64,000 nucleotides of DNA, from the NCBI RefSeq assembly GCF_014649335.1, contig NZ_BMSV01000001.1, positions 558,001 through 622,000 of the forward strand. The letters are read 5' to 3'. The stretch's first letter is position 1, and each line of letters begins with the position of its first letter. Under the pieces are notes generated by a model that was not told the DNA's origin, did no database searches, and saw only the letters and a list, made by a program, of their open reading frames with translations. Origin of the DNA: Streptomyces roseolilacinus. GTDB taxonomy: Bacteria; Actinomycetota; Actinomycetes; Streptomycetales; Streptomycetaceae. This document shows positions 24,258 through 32,144 of this stretch, piece by piece. The position numbers were made by a program, and so were the translations under genes.

Positions 24258-26012
24258 ATGAAGATCCACAAGTACGACACCGTCATCGTCGGCGCGGGTG
24301 GCGCGGGCATGCGCGCCGCCATCGAGGCGACGAAGCGCAGCCGCACCGCCGTGCTGACCAAGCTCTACCCCACCCGCTCCCACACGGGCGCCGCGCAGGG
24401 CGGCATGGCCGCCGCGCTGGCGAACGTGGAGGAGGACAACTGGGAGTGGCACACCTTCGACACGGTCAAGGGCGGTGACTACCTGGTCGACCAGGACGCC
24501 GCCGAGATCCTGGCGAAGGAGGCCATCGACGCCGTCCTCGACCTGGAGAAGATGGGCCTGCCGTTCAACCGGACCCCGGACGGCACCATCGACCAGCGCC
24601 GCTTCGGCGGCCACTCCCGCAACCACGGCGAGGCCCCGGTCCGCCGGTCCTGCTACGCCGCGGACCGCACCGGCCACATGATCCTCCAGACGCTGTACCA
24701 GAACTGCGTCAAGGAGGGCGTGGAGTTCTTCAACGAGTTCTACGTCCTGGACCAGCTGATCACCGAGGTCGACGGCGTCAAGAAGTCCGCCGGTGTGGTC
24801 GCCTACGAGCTGGCCACCGGCGAGATCCACGTCTTCCAGGCGAAGGCGGTCATCTACGCGTCCGGCGGCACCGGCAAGTTCTTCAAGGTGACGTCCAACG
24901 CGCACACCCTGACCGGTGACGGCCAGGCCGCCTGCTACCGGCGCGGCCTGCCGCTGGAGGACATGGAGTTCTTCCAGTTCCACCCGACGGGCATCTGGCG
25001 CATGGGCATCCTGCTGACGGAGGGCGCCCGCGGCGAGGGCGGCATCCTCCGCAACAAGGACGGCGAGCGCTTCATGGAGAAGTACGCGCCGGTCATGAAG
25101 GACCTCGCGTCCCGTGACGTCGTCTCGCGCTCCATCTACACGGAGATCCGCGAGGGCCGCGGCTGCGGCCCCGAGGGCGACCACGTCTACCTGGACCTGA
25201 CGCACCTGCCGCCGGAGCAGCTGGACGCCAAGCTCCCGGACATCACCGAGTTCGCGCGGACGTACCTCGGCATCGAGCCCTACACGGACCCGATCCCGAT
25301 CCAGCCGACCGCGCACTACGCGATGGGCGGCATCCCGACGAACGTCGAGGGTGAGGTCCTCAGCGACAACACCACCGTCGTCCCGGGCCTGTACGCGGCC
25401 GGCGAGGTGGCCTGCGTGTCCGTGCACGGCGCCAACCGCCTGGGCACGAACTCGCTGCTCGACATCAACGTCTTCGGCAAGCGCGCGGGCATCGCCGCCG
25501 CCGAGTACGCCGCGAAGGCCGACTACGTCGAGCTGCCGGAGGACCCGGCCTCCTTCGTGGAGGAGCAGGTCGAGCGCCTGCGCAACTCCACGGGCACCGA
25601 GCGGGTCGCCGAGCTCCGCCGCGAGCTCCAGGAGACCATGGACGCCAACGTCATGGTGTTCCGCACCGAGCAGACGATCAAGACCGCGGTCGAGAAGATC
25701 GGCGAGCTGCGCGAGCGCTACCGGAACGTCGCCATCCAGGACAAGGGCAAGCGGTTCAACACCGACCTGCTGGAGGCCATCGAGCTGGGCAACCTGCTCG
25801 ACCTGGCCGAGGTCATGGCCGTCTCCGCGCTGGCCCGCAAGGAGTCCCGCGGCGGTCACTACCGCGAGGACTACCCGAACCGGGACGACGTCAACTTCAT
25901 GCGCCACACCATGGCGTACCGCGAGGTCGGCGACGACGGCACCGAGACCGTCCGTCTCGACTACAAGCCGGTCGTCCAGACCCGCTACCAGCCGATGGAG
26001 CGTAAGTACTGA
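24258..26012 (+). CDS. sdhA: Succinate dehydrogenase flavoprotein subunit
   Basis: 584 residues, full length. The FAD Rossmann motif VIVGAGGAGMRAA is at the start, and TRSHTGAAQGG (His42) is the covalent FAD attachment site. HPTGI and HGANRLGTNSLLD carry substrate-binding and catalytic residues; the C-terminal helical domain ends with YRPMERKY-type sequence (YQPMERKY). It oxidises succinate to fumarate on the cytosolic side of the membrane. Its stop TGA overlaps the sdhB ATG by one base, so the two are coupled. Confidence 0.97.
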   Translation: MKIHKYDTVIVGAGGAGMRAAIEATKRSRTAVLTKLYPTRSHTGAAQGGMAAALANVEEDNWEWHTFDTVKGGDYLVDQDAAEILAKEAIDAVLDLEKMGLPFNRTPDGTIDQRRFGGHSRNHGEAPVRRSCYAADRTGHMILQTLYQNCVKEGVEFFNEFYVLDQLITEVDGVKKSAGVVAYELATGEIHVFQAKAVIYASGGTGKFFKVTSNAHTLTGDGQAACYRRGLPLEDMEFFQFHPTGIWRMGILLTEGARGEGGILRNKDGERFMEKYAPVMKDLASRDVVSRSIYTEIREGRGCGPEGDHVYLDLTHLPPEQLDAKLPDITEFARTYLGIEPYTDPIPIQPTAHYAMGGIPTNVEGEVLSDNTTVVPGLYAAGEVACVSVHGANRLGTNSLLDINVFGKRAGIAAAEYAAKADYVELPEDPASFVEEQVERLRNSTGTERVAELRRELQETMDANVMVFRTEQTIKTAVEKIGELRERYRNVAIQDKGKRFNTDLLEAIELGNLLDLAEVMAVSALARKESRGGHYREDYPNRDDVNFMRHTMAYREVGDDGTETVRLDYKPVVQTRYQPMERKY

Positions 26013-26770
26013 TGGCTACCCCGACCATGGAGAAGACGGCCGCCAAGACCGACGTCTCCCCCTACATCACGGTCACGTTCCGGGTCCGCCGCTTCAACCC
26101 CGAGCTGTCGGACGAGGCGCAGTGGCAGGACTTCCAGATCGAGATCGACCCCAAGGAGCGCGTGCTCGACGGTCTCCACAAGATCAAGTGGGACGTGGAC
26201 GGCTCGCTGACCTTCCGCCGCTCCTGCGCGCACGGCATCTGCGGCTCCGACGCGATGCGGATCAACGGCAAGAACCGGCTGGCCTGCAAGACGCTGATCA
26301 AGGACATCAACCCGGAGAAGCCGATCACGGTCGAGCCCATCAAGGGCATGACGGTCCTCAAGGACCTCGTGGTCGACATGGAGCCGTTCTTCCAGGCGTA
26401 CCGGGACGTGATGCCCTTCCTGATCACGTCCGGGAACGAGCCGACGCGGGAGCGCCTGCAGAGCGCGGAGGACCGGGAGCGCTTCGACGACACGACGAAG
26501 TGCATCCTGTGCGCCGCCTGCACCTCGTCCTGCCCGGTGTTCTGGAACGACGGCCAGTACTTCGGCCCGGCCGCGATCGTCAACGCCCACCGCTTCATCT
26601 TCGACTCGCGTGACGAGGCGGCGGAGCAGCGGCTGGAGATCCTCAACGACAAGGACGGCGTGTGGCGCTGCCGCACCACGTTCAACTGCACGGACGCCTG
26701 CCCGCGCGGTATCGAGGTCACCAAGGCGATCGCCGAGGTCAAGCGCGCGCTGATCACCCGCCGCTACTGA
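26012..26770 (+). CDS. sdhB: Succinate dehydrogenase iron-sulfur subunit
   Basis: 252 residues. The N-terminal ferredoxin domain has CAHGICGSDAM and a following Cys for [2Fe-2S]. The C-terminal domain has CILCAACTSSCPVF and CRTTFNCTDACPRGIEV for the [4Fe-4S] and [3Fe-4S] clusters. It carries electrons from SdhA FAD to the membrane quinone site. It is the last gene of the operon, ended by a perfect 18-bp hairpin. Confidence 0.97.
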   Translation: MATPTMEKTAAKTDVSPYITVTFRVRRFNPELSDEAQWQDFQIEIDPKERVLDGLHKIKWDVDGSLTFRRSCAHGICGSDAMRINGKNRLACKTLIKDINPEKPITVEPIKGMTVLKDLVVDMEPFFQAYRDVMPFLITSGNEPTRERLQSAEDRERFDDTTKCILCAACTSSCPVFWNDGQYFGPAAIVNAHRFIFDSRDEAAEQRLEILNDKDGVWRCRTTFNCTDACPRGIEVTKAIAEVKRALITRRY

Positions 26771-26781
26771 CGTCCCGGCGG

Positions 26782-26821
26782 ACGGCCCGCCACCCGTACA
26801 CACGTACGGGTGGCGGGCCGT
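26782..26821 (+). terminator. Perfect 18-bp hairpin terminator of sdhCDAB
   Basis: ACGGCCCGCCACCCGTAC (26782-26799) pairs fully with GTACGGGTGGCGGGCCGT (26804-26821) around a 4-nt ACAC loop, 12 nt past the sdhB stop, and is followed by TTCGTGGTTT. Confidence 0.9.
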
Positions 26822-26869
26822 TCGTGGTTTCCGGGCGGGCGGCAGGGCTCCGCGGTCTCCCGGAGCCGC

Positions 26870-27922
26870 TCACTCCCGGGAGGGCGGTGCCGCGGGCAAC
26901 GCGTAGCGCACGCCGGTGAGCCGTTCGGAGAGGACCCACAGCCCGTGGGCCGTGGAGGAGTCCCGAAGGGCCCGTTCCCGGTCGCGGAGGACGGGCTCGC
27001 CCCGGAGCTGGAGCGGTCCGTCGGGTACGACGTAGCTCCCCCCGGGCAGGTCGGGGACGGTCGAGGCGTACAGGGAGGTCTTGGCCCCCTCCGGCGTGGG
27101 GCGGAAGGCGGTGCGCAGGAGCAGGCGCGTGAGGAGGCCGTACACGCGCCCCCGGTCGCGGTGGGCGCCGCCGGTGAGCACGTTGGAGCGGGTGAGCCCG
27201 GGGGCGACGGCCATGCTGCGCAGCCTCAGGCCGGCGGCGTCGGCCCTTCGCTGCAGTTCCGTGGCGAAGTAGAGGTTGGCCCGCTTGGACTGCACGTAGG
27301 CGAACGCCGTCCGGTAGCGGCGTTCGGCGTTGAGGTTGGTCATGTCGAACCGGGCGAACCGCTGGCCCTCACTGCTGACGGTGACCACGCGCGGATCGTC
27401 GGCGGCCAGCAGGTGGGGCAGGAGGAGGCCGGTGAGCGCGAAGGTGCCGAGGTGGTTGATGCCGAACTGGGACTCGAAGCCGTCGGCGGTACGGGAGAAC
27501 GGCACCATGGCGACGCCGGCGTTGTTGACCAGGAGGTCGAGCCGGCCGTACCCCCAGTCCTCGGCGAAACCACGGACGGACCCCAGGTCGGCGAGGTCGA
27601 GCACGCGCAGTTCGACGCGGGAGCCGGGGACCTCGGCTCGCAGCCGCTCCACCGCGTCCGTCCCCCGCTCGCGGCTACGGCAGGCCAGGACGACGTGGGC
27701 GCCGCGGCGGGCGAGCTCACGGGCGGTGACGTACCCGATGCCGCTGTTCGCGCCGGTGACGACGACCAGCCGCCCCGACTGGTCGGGGATGGAGTCCGGT
27801 GTCCAGCTCACGCGCGGAACGGTCCGCGGCACCGGGGTCGCGCAGCGGTGGTCGCCGCGCGCGGCCGTGTCATCGGGGCCGCGCAGCGGGGCTCGGGAGG
27901 CCGCCCGGGAAGTGCGGGTCAT
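26870..27922 (-). CDS. Short-chain dehydrogenase/reductase
   Basis: 350 residues. The NAD(P) motif is VVVTGANSGIGYVTARELARRGAHVV, then DLADLGSV, NNAGVAM, and the active site S plus YVQSK (YxxxK). It resembles the retinol dehydrogenase/WWOX-like atypical SDRs. The ATG at 27922 is chosen for GGAG at six bases; a GTG 37 codons on (MSWTPDSIPDQ-type start) is the more typical family start, so the N-terminus is uncertain. It is divergent from a TetR gene with two shared operators, and is the likely target of that repressor. Confidence 0.87.
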   Translation of the reverse strand: MTRTSRAASRAPLRGPDDTAARGDHRCATPVPRTVPRVSWTPDSIPDQSGRLVVVTGANSGIGYVTARELARRGAHVVLACRSRERGTDAVERLRAEVPGSRVELRVLDLADLGSVRGFAEDWGYGRLDLLVNNAGVAMVPFSRTADGFESQFGINHLGTFALTGLLLPHLLAADDPRVVTVSSEGQRFARFDMTNLNAERRYRTAFAYVQSKRANLYFATELQRRADAAGLRLRSMAVAPGLTRSNVLTGGAHRDRGRVYGLLTRLLLRTAFRPTPEGAKTSLYASTVPDLPGGSYVVPDGPLQLRGEPVLRDRERALRDSSTAHGLWVLSERLTGVRYALPAAPPSRE

Positions 27923-27981
27923 GGAGAGCTCCGATCCGTGGGTCGGGAGTGCCTGCGGTCCCGGAAGAGCACGGCCGCATT

Positions 27982-28046
27982 GCAACTCCGAGTTGCGATA
28001 GCCTGATCCTGCTGCATGTTCCGCCATCAACGCAACTAGGAGTTGC
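27982..28046. promoter_or_regulatory. Two TetR-type operators between SDR and TetR genes
   Basis: GCAACTCCGAGTTGC (27982-27996) is a perfect 15-bp palindrome and GCAACTAGGAGTTGC (28032-28046) shares its arms. Centres are 50 bp apart. The second contains the AGGAG ribosome site and abuts the TetR ATG, so bound repressor would block its own gene. The first covers the SDR promoter side. Confidence 0.8.
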
Positions 28047-28047
28047 A

Positions 28048-28662
28048 ATGGAGTCCGCCGAGTCGCCCTCGAAGCGTGCGCCCGCCGCCGGGCGGGGCAA
28101 CAGGATGCGCGCCGCCGTGCTGGAGGCGACCCTCGCCGAGCTCACGGAGAGCGGGTACGCGGCCCTGACCGTCGAAGGCGTCGCCCGACGGGCCGGCGTG
28201 CACAAGACGACGATCTACCGGAACTGGAAGGACTCCGACGGCCTCGTCGCCGACGCACTGGCCGGCCACTTCGCCACCGACATCCCGATCCCCGACACCG
28301 GGGCGGTGGAGGACGACCTGCGCGCGCTGGCCCGCTCCCTCGTCGCCGCCATGACCACACGGGCGGGCCGGGCCCTGCTGACGACCGTCCTCTCGGACGC
28401 CGCGCGCCTCCCCCGGTTCGCCGAAGTGAAGCACGCGCTCTTCGAGGACCGCTTCCGGCGGGCGGAGCCCGTGGTCACCCGGGCCGTCGAACGCGGCGAG
28501 CTGCCCGCGGACACCGACCCCGCCGAACTCCTCAAGGCCCTCGCCGCCCCGATCTACTTCCGGCTCGTGTTCACCGGCGAGCCCGTCGACGAGGCGACCG
28601 CGGACCGGGCGGCGCGCATCGCGCTGGCCGCCGCGCACGCGGGCGCCCTGCCGGCCACCTGA
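28048..28662 (+). CDS. TetR-family repressor
   Basis: 204 residues. The N-terminal helix-turn-helix is RMRAAVLEATLAELTESGYAALTVEGVARRAGVHKTTIYRNWKDSDGLVADAL, the classic TetR pattern. The remainder is the ligand-binding helical core of the TetR_C type (LARSLVAAMTTRAGRALLTTVL). AGGAG precedes the ATG and lies within a palindromic operator, so it is autoregulated. The divergent SDR is the evident partner; the inducer is likely its substrate or product. Confidence 0.93.
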   Translation: MESAESPSKRAPAAGRGNRMRAAVLEATLAELTESGYAALTVEGVARRAGVHKTTIYRNWKDSDGLVADALAGHFATDIPIPDTGAVEDDLRALARSLVAAMTTRAGRALLTTVLSDAARLPRFAEVKHALFEDRFRRAEPVVTRAVERGELPADTDPAELLKALAAPIYFRLVFTGEPVDEATADRAARIALAAAHAGALPAT

Positions 28663-28665
28663 CCG

Positions 28666-28740
28666 CGGCCCCGGCGGCCCCGACGGCCCCGACGGCCCCG
28701 GTGGCCCTGACGGTCCCGGCGGTCCCGGCGGGGGAGACTT
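28666..28740. repeat. Short GC tandem repeat after the TetR gene
   Basis: Degenerate 9-bp units (CGGCCCCGA, CGGCCCCGG, CGGTCCCGG) run for about 70 bp between the TetR stop and the ferredoxin gene. It looks like slippage-prone repeat sequence rather than a coding region. Confidence 0.5.
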
Positions 28741-28808
28741 CTCCCGAATCCGGCGACACGTGCCGGGGGTGGTGGAGTTGCCGGCGGCCCGGCGAGGAAG
28801 GTGGGGCC

Positions 28809-28997
28809 ATGCGCATCTCGATCGATCCCCACCTCTGCATCGGCGCGGGCCAGTGCGCCCTCGCCGCCCCCCGCGTGTTCACCCAGGACGACGACGGCTA
28901 CGGCACCCTGCTCCCCGGGCACGACCCGGACGACCCGATGGCGAGGGAGGGGGCCCGCTCCTGCCCGGTCCACGCCATCACGGTCACCGACTCCTGA
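28809..28997 (+). CDS. [3Fe-4S]-type ferredoxin
   Basis: 62 residues. Ligands are seen in CIGAGQC and CPVHAI with a third Cys missing from the usual CxxC spacing, so this is the C-x5-C-xn-CP pattern of Streptomyces [3Fe-4S] ferredoxins that feed cytochrome P450s. GGAAGG lies upstream of the ATG. No P450 or ferredoxin reductase gene is in the window, so it is an orphan here and may serve a distant P450. Confidence 0.9.
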   Translation: MRISIDPHLCIGAGQCALAAPRVFTQDDDGYGTLLPGHDPDDPMAREGARSCPVHAITVTDS

Positions 28998-29026
28998 CGG
29001 GCGCGCCCGTTCCGCACACCCCGCCC

Positions 29027-29085
29027 TTGAACGCGTTCAAAAGAGGGTCTAGAGTCGTCACGACATCATTTTTGAACGTGTTCAA
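29027..29085 (+). promoter_or_regulatory. Repressed promoter with two TTGAACGYGTTCAA operators
   Basis: TTGAACGCGTTCAA (29027-29040) is a perfect 14-bp palindrome whose first six bases form a -35 box. TAGAGT (29050-29055) follows at a 17-bp spacing as the -10 box. A second copy, TTGAACGTGTTCAA (29072-29085), lies just downstream of the start point, centres 45 bp apart. Two sites bracketing the promoter strongly suggest repression of the next gene, probably by the TetR protein at 29650. Confidence 0.8.
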
Positions 29086-29097
29086 GGGGGGTGGGGC

Positions 29098-29505
29098 ATG
29101 GACCTCACGGTGGTCGCCTACATCGTGTACCTGCTGATCAGCGTGGTTCTCACCGTATGGGTGGCCCGCACGCTGAGCCGGAACGGGAGGATCTTCCTCG
29201 CCGACGTCCTGAAGGGGGACGAGAAGCTGGCCGAGGCCGTCAACCACCTGCTGGTCGTCGGCTTCTACCTCGTCAACTTCGGCTTCGTGGCGCTCTACCT
29301 GCGCCAGGACGGCACCATCGACACCGTCCGCCACCTCGTCGAGGGGCTTTCGGTGAAGACCGGCGTCGTCCTCCTCGTGCTCGGCGTGATGCACCTGGGC
29401 AACGTCTTCGTCCTCGGCAGGATCCGCCGCCGCGGCACCCCGGAGCGCGAACAGCGGCCGCCCGTCCCGCCGCAGGCGTGGGCCCCGCCCGCCGCCCGGA
29501 TGTGA
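29098..29505 (+). CDS. Small multi-pass membrane protein under TetR-type control
   Basis: 135 residues with three membrane helices: 5-22 (VVAYIVYLLISVVLTVWV), about 48-67 (HLLVVGFYLVNFGFVALYL) and about 87-107 (TGVVLLVLGVMHLGNVFVLG). A Pro/Arg-rich tail follows. The family is unknown but the gene pairs with a TetR regulator 144 bp downstream. It may alter the membrane or take part in lipid homeostasis, but nothing proves it. The ATG follows an AAGGGGGG run overlapping the second operator. Confidence 0.75.
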   Translation: MDLTVVAYIVYLLISVVLTVWVARTLSRNGRIFLADVLKGDEKLAEAVNHLLVVGFYLVNFGFVALYLRQDGTIDTVRHLVEGLSVKTGVVLLVLGVMHLGNVFVLGRIRRRGTPEREQRPPVPPQAWAPPAARM

Positions 29506-29649
29506 CCCGGTGGCCGCCCCCGCGGTACCCGCCGACGCGCCCGTGCAACGGCCGGCCGCCGCCCCGCGGCGGGCGGCGCGGTCGGCCGGTCCGGCCCGCC
29601 CCGACGGCAGGTGCGGGGCACCGGACCCGCCCCGTTAGGCTCGGGTGCT

Positions 29650-30405
29650 GTGAACGACCGGAAGACGGCCGCCAAGGCGCCGAAGAGCGAGCAGACGCGC
29701 GCCCTCATCCTGGAGACCGCGCTCCGGCTGTTCCAGGAGCGCGGCTACGACAGGACGACGATGCGGGCCATCGCCCAGGAGGCGGGCGTGTCCGTGGGCA
29801 ACGCCTACTACTACTACGCCTCCAAGGAGCACCTGGTCCAGGGCTTCTACGACCGGATCGCCGCCGAGCACGAGGCGGCGGTCCAGCCGGTGCTGGCCGG
29901 CGAGTCGGACCTCGCGGCGCGCATCCGGGGCGCGCTGCTGGCCTGGCTGGACGTGGCGGAGCCGTACCACCGGTTCGCGGCGCAGTTCTTCAAGAACGCC
30001 GCCGACCCGGAGAGCCCGCTCAGCCCCTTCTCGCCCGAGTCGATCGAGGCGCGCCGGGCCGCGATCTCCATCCACGAGCGGGTGCTGGACGGCTCCGACA
30101 CCAAGACCGCGCCCGAACTGGCCGGTCAGCTCCCGCCGATGCTGTGGCTGATGCACATGGGGCTGGTGCTGTTCTGGGTGTACGACCGGAGCGAGGGCGC
30201 CGAGCGGAGCCGCCGACTGGTGGAGCGGACGGCCCCGCTGGTCGCGCGGGCCGTCGCGCTATCCCGGTTCCGGGTGCTGCGGCCGCTGGTGCGCCAGGCC
30301 CACGACGTCATCGCGGAGTTCATGCCGGGCGCCGGGGAGGCGCTGGAGAGGGACGCGGTCGCGGACGGCGCGACCCGGGCGCCCGGCGGGGGCGGAGCGG
30401 CGTAG
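29650..30405 (+). CDS. TetR-family regulator
   Basis: 251 residues. Helix-turn-helix: TRALILETALRLFQERGYDRTTMRAIAQEAGVSVGNAYYYYASKEHLVQGFYDRI, the YYYY variant typical of fatty-acid or membrane-stress TetR proteins. The long C-terminal core is followed by a Gly/Ala tail. GTG at 29650 is eight bases after TAGGCT, suggesting a leaderless start. It is the obvious candidate to bind the two TTGAACGYGTTCAA sites upstream of the small membrane gene. Confidence 0.9.
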   Translation: MNDRKTAAKAPKSEQTRALILETALRLFQERGYDRTTMRAIAQEAGVSVGNAYYYYASKEHLVQGFYDRIAAEHEAAVQPVLAGESDLAARIRGALLAWLDVAEPYHRFAAQFFKNAADPESPLSPFSPESIEARRAAISIHERVLDGSDTKTAPELAGQLPPMLWLMHMGLVLFWVYDRSEGAERSRRLVERTAPLVARAVALSRFRVLRPLVRQAHDVIAEFMPGAGEALERDAVADGATRAPGGGGAA

Positions 30406-30423
30406 GGGCGCCTCCGGGGCGGG

Positions 30424-31983
30424 CTACAGCCAGTCGAGCTGCCAGAGGCGCCAGATGCCCGTGCCGTCGGACAGGTACTGGGAGCCCGTGACGTCCGGGC
30501 TGCTCAGCACGTAGTCCTTCTTCTGCCACAGCGGCACGAGCGGCACGTCCTCGGCGACCTGCGCCTGGATCTCCTTGAAGTCGTCCACGGCCCCGGCCCG
30601 GTCGCCGTGCTGCTGGGTGGCGGCGATGAGCCGGTCGACGCGGGCGTTGGCGTAGGTGTTCCGCACGGCGTTGTCCCGGCCGACGAGGGGCTGCGTGAAA
30701 CTGTCCGAGTCGGGGAAGTCCGGGAGCCAGCCGAGCCCGTAGGCGTCGTACGCGCCGCTGCCGTAGCCCTTCTGGAACTCCTTCCACTCCGCGGAGACGA
30801 TCTTCACCCGGAACAGTCCGGACGCCTCCAGCTGGCGGCGCAGTTCGGCCGCCTCCGCCGCCCACGTCTCCCCCGCGCGGTGCCCGTAGGTGAGGCTGAC
30901 GGGCAGGTCGACGCCCGCGTCGCGCAGCAGTTCCCGCGCCCGGTCCGCGGCGCCGTCGCCGTCGGGGTAGCGGTCGAAGAACGGCGTGCTGTGGCCGACG
31001 AAGCCGCGCGGGATCAGCGAGTACAGCGGCTCCACCGTCGAGTGGTACGGGCCGCCGGCGATCCTGTCGCGGTCGACGAGCGCGGCCACCGCCTGCCGTA
31101 CCGCCCGCTCCGCCGTCGGCGCGCCCTCGCGGACGTCGAAGACGATGCTGCGGATCTCCGCCGTGGGGGCCTCCGTCATCTGGACGCCCTCCTCGCCCGG
31201 ATCGAACGTGGAGATCATCCGCGGCGGGAGCTGCCGGTGGGTCACGTCGACGTCGCCGCGGCGCCAGGCGGCGGCGAGCTGCTCGCCCTCGGTGAAGTAC
31301 CGCACCTCGACCGGCGTGCGGGGCCGCGCCATGGCGCCCCGGTAGTGCGGGTTGGGCTCCAGCAGGGCGCGGACGCCCGGTTCGTACGCGGCGAGCAGGT
31401 ACGGGCCGGAGCCGTCGACGGCGGTGCCCTCGCGCAGCCTGTCCTTCGGGTAGCGGGTGCTGTCGACGATCGCGCCCGCGCCCGTGGCGAGCTTCAGCGG
31501 GAACGTCGCGTCCCGCGCGCCCAGCCGGAAGACGACCCTGCGGTCCTGGGCGGTGACGCTCCTGAGCGTCGGGAACAGCGCCGCCGGGCCGACGTCGGCG
31601 GCGATGCCGAGCATCCGGTCGAACGAGTACTTCACGTCCCGCGCGGTCACCTCGCGGCCGCTGGGGAAGACCAGGTCCTCCCGCAGCGTGCACGCGTACG
31701 TGGTGAGCGACGTGTCGGTGAACCCGCAGGAGTCGGCCGCGTCGGGCACCGGGGACGTGGAGCCCGGCTTGAAGGTCAGCAGCGACTGGTAGACGTTGCC
31801 GTAGACGGCCCAGGAGCCGGCGTCGTACGCGCCGGCCGGGTCCAGGGACGACACGTCGTCGGTGGTGCCGACGGAGATCGGCCGGTTCCTCCCCCCGTCC
31901 GTCGGGAACAGCTGCCAGGCCCCTGCCCCGACCGCCGCCAGAACGGCGCAGAGCATGATGATCCGAAGGGGGATCGATCGCAT
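30424..31983 (-). CDS. Peptide/nickel-type ABC transporter substrate-binding protein (family 5)
   Basis: 519 residues. An N-terminal hydrophobic helix (RIIMLCAVLAAVGAGAWQLF) lacks a lipobox Cys at its end, so the protein may be held by an uncleaved anchor. The SBP_bac_5 domain follows: SSLDPAGAYD, ADSCGFTDTSLTTYACTLREDLVFPSG, VTARDVKYSFDRML and WLPDFPDSDSFTQPL. No permease or ATPase gene adjoins it, so it is an orphan receptor for oligopeptides or similar. ATG at 31983 has AAAGGA ten bases upstream. Confidence 0.88.
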   Translation of the reverse strand: MRSIPLRIIMLCAVLAAVGAGAWQLFPTDGGRNRPISVGTTDDVSSLDPAGAYDAGSWAVYGNVYQSLLTFKPGSTSPVPDAADSCGFTDTSLTTYACTLREDLVFPSGREVTARDVKYSFDRMLGIAADVGPAALFPTLRSVTAQDRRVVFRLGARDATFPLKLATGAGAIVDSTRYPKDRLREGTAVDGSGPYLLAAYEPGVRALLEPNPHYRGAMARPRTPVEVRYFTEGEQLAAAWRRGDVDVTHRQLPPRMISTFDPGEEGVQMTEAPTAEIRSIVFDVREGAPTAERAVRQAVAALVDRDRIAGGPYHSTVEPLYSLIPRGFVGHSTPFFDRYPDGDGAADRARELLRDAGVDLPVSLTYGHRAGETWAAEAAELRRQLEASGLFRVKIVSAEWKEFQKGYGSGAYDAYGLGWLPDFPDSDSFTQPLVGRDNAVRNTYANARVDRLIAATQQHGDRAGAVDDFKEIQAQVAEDVPLVPLWQKKDYVLSSPDVTGSQYLSDGTGIWRLWQLDWL

Positions 31984-32144
31984 AGCCGTGATTCCTTTCA
32001 CGCCCTCCCCGGTGCGACGGCGCACACTCAACCACAGCTCGTCCCCTCGTGAAAGGTAAACCTTCACTTCTCCAGCACATCGCCCCCACAACCTGCGGGG
32101 CAGGCGGCGGGGGCGGGGGCGGTTGCCGGGGTCCCGGCGGGCGG

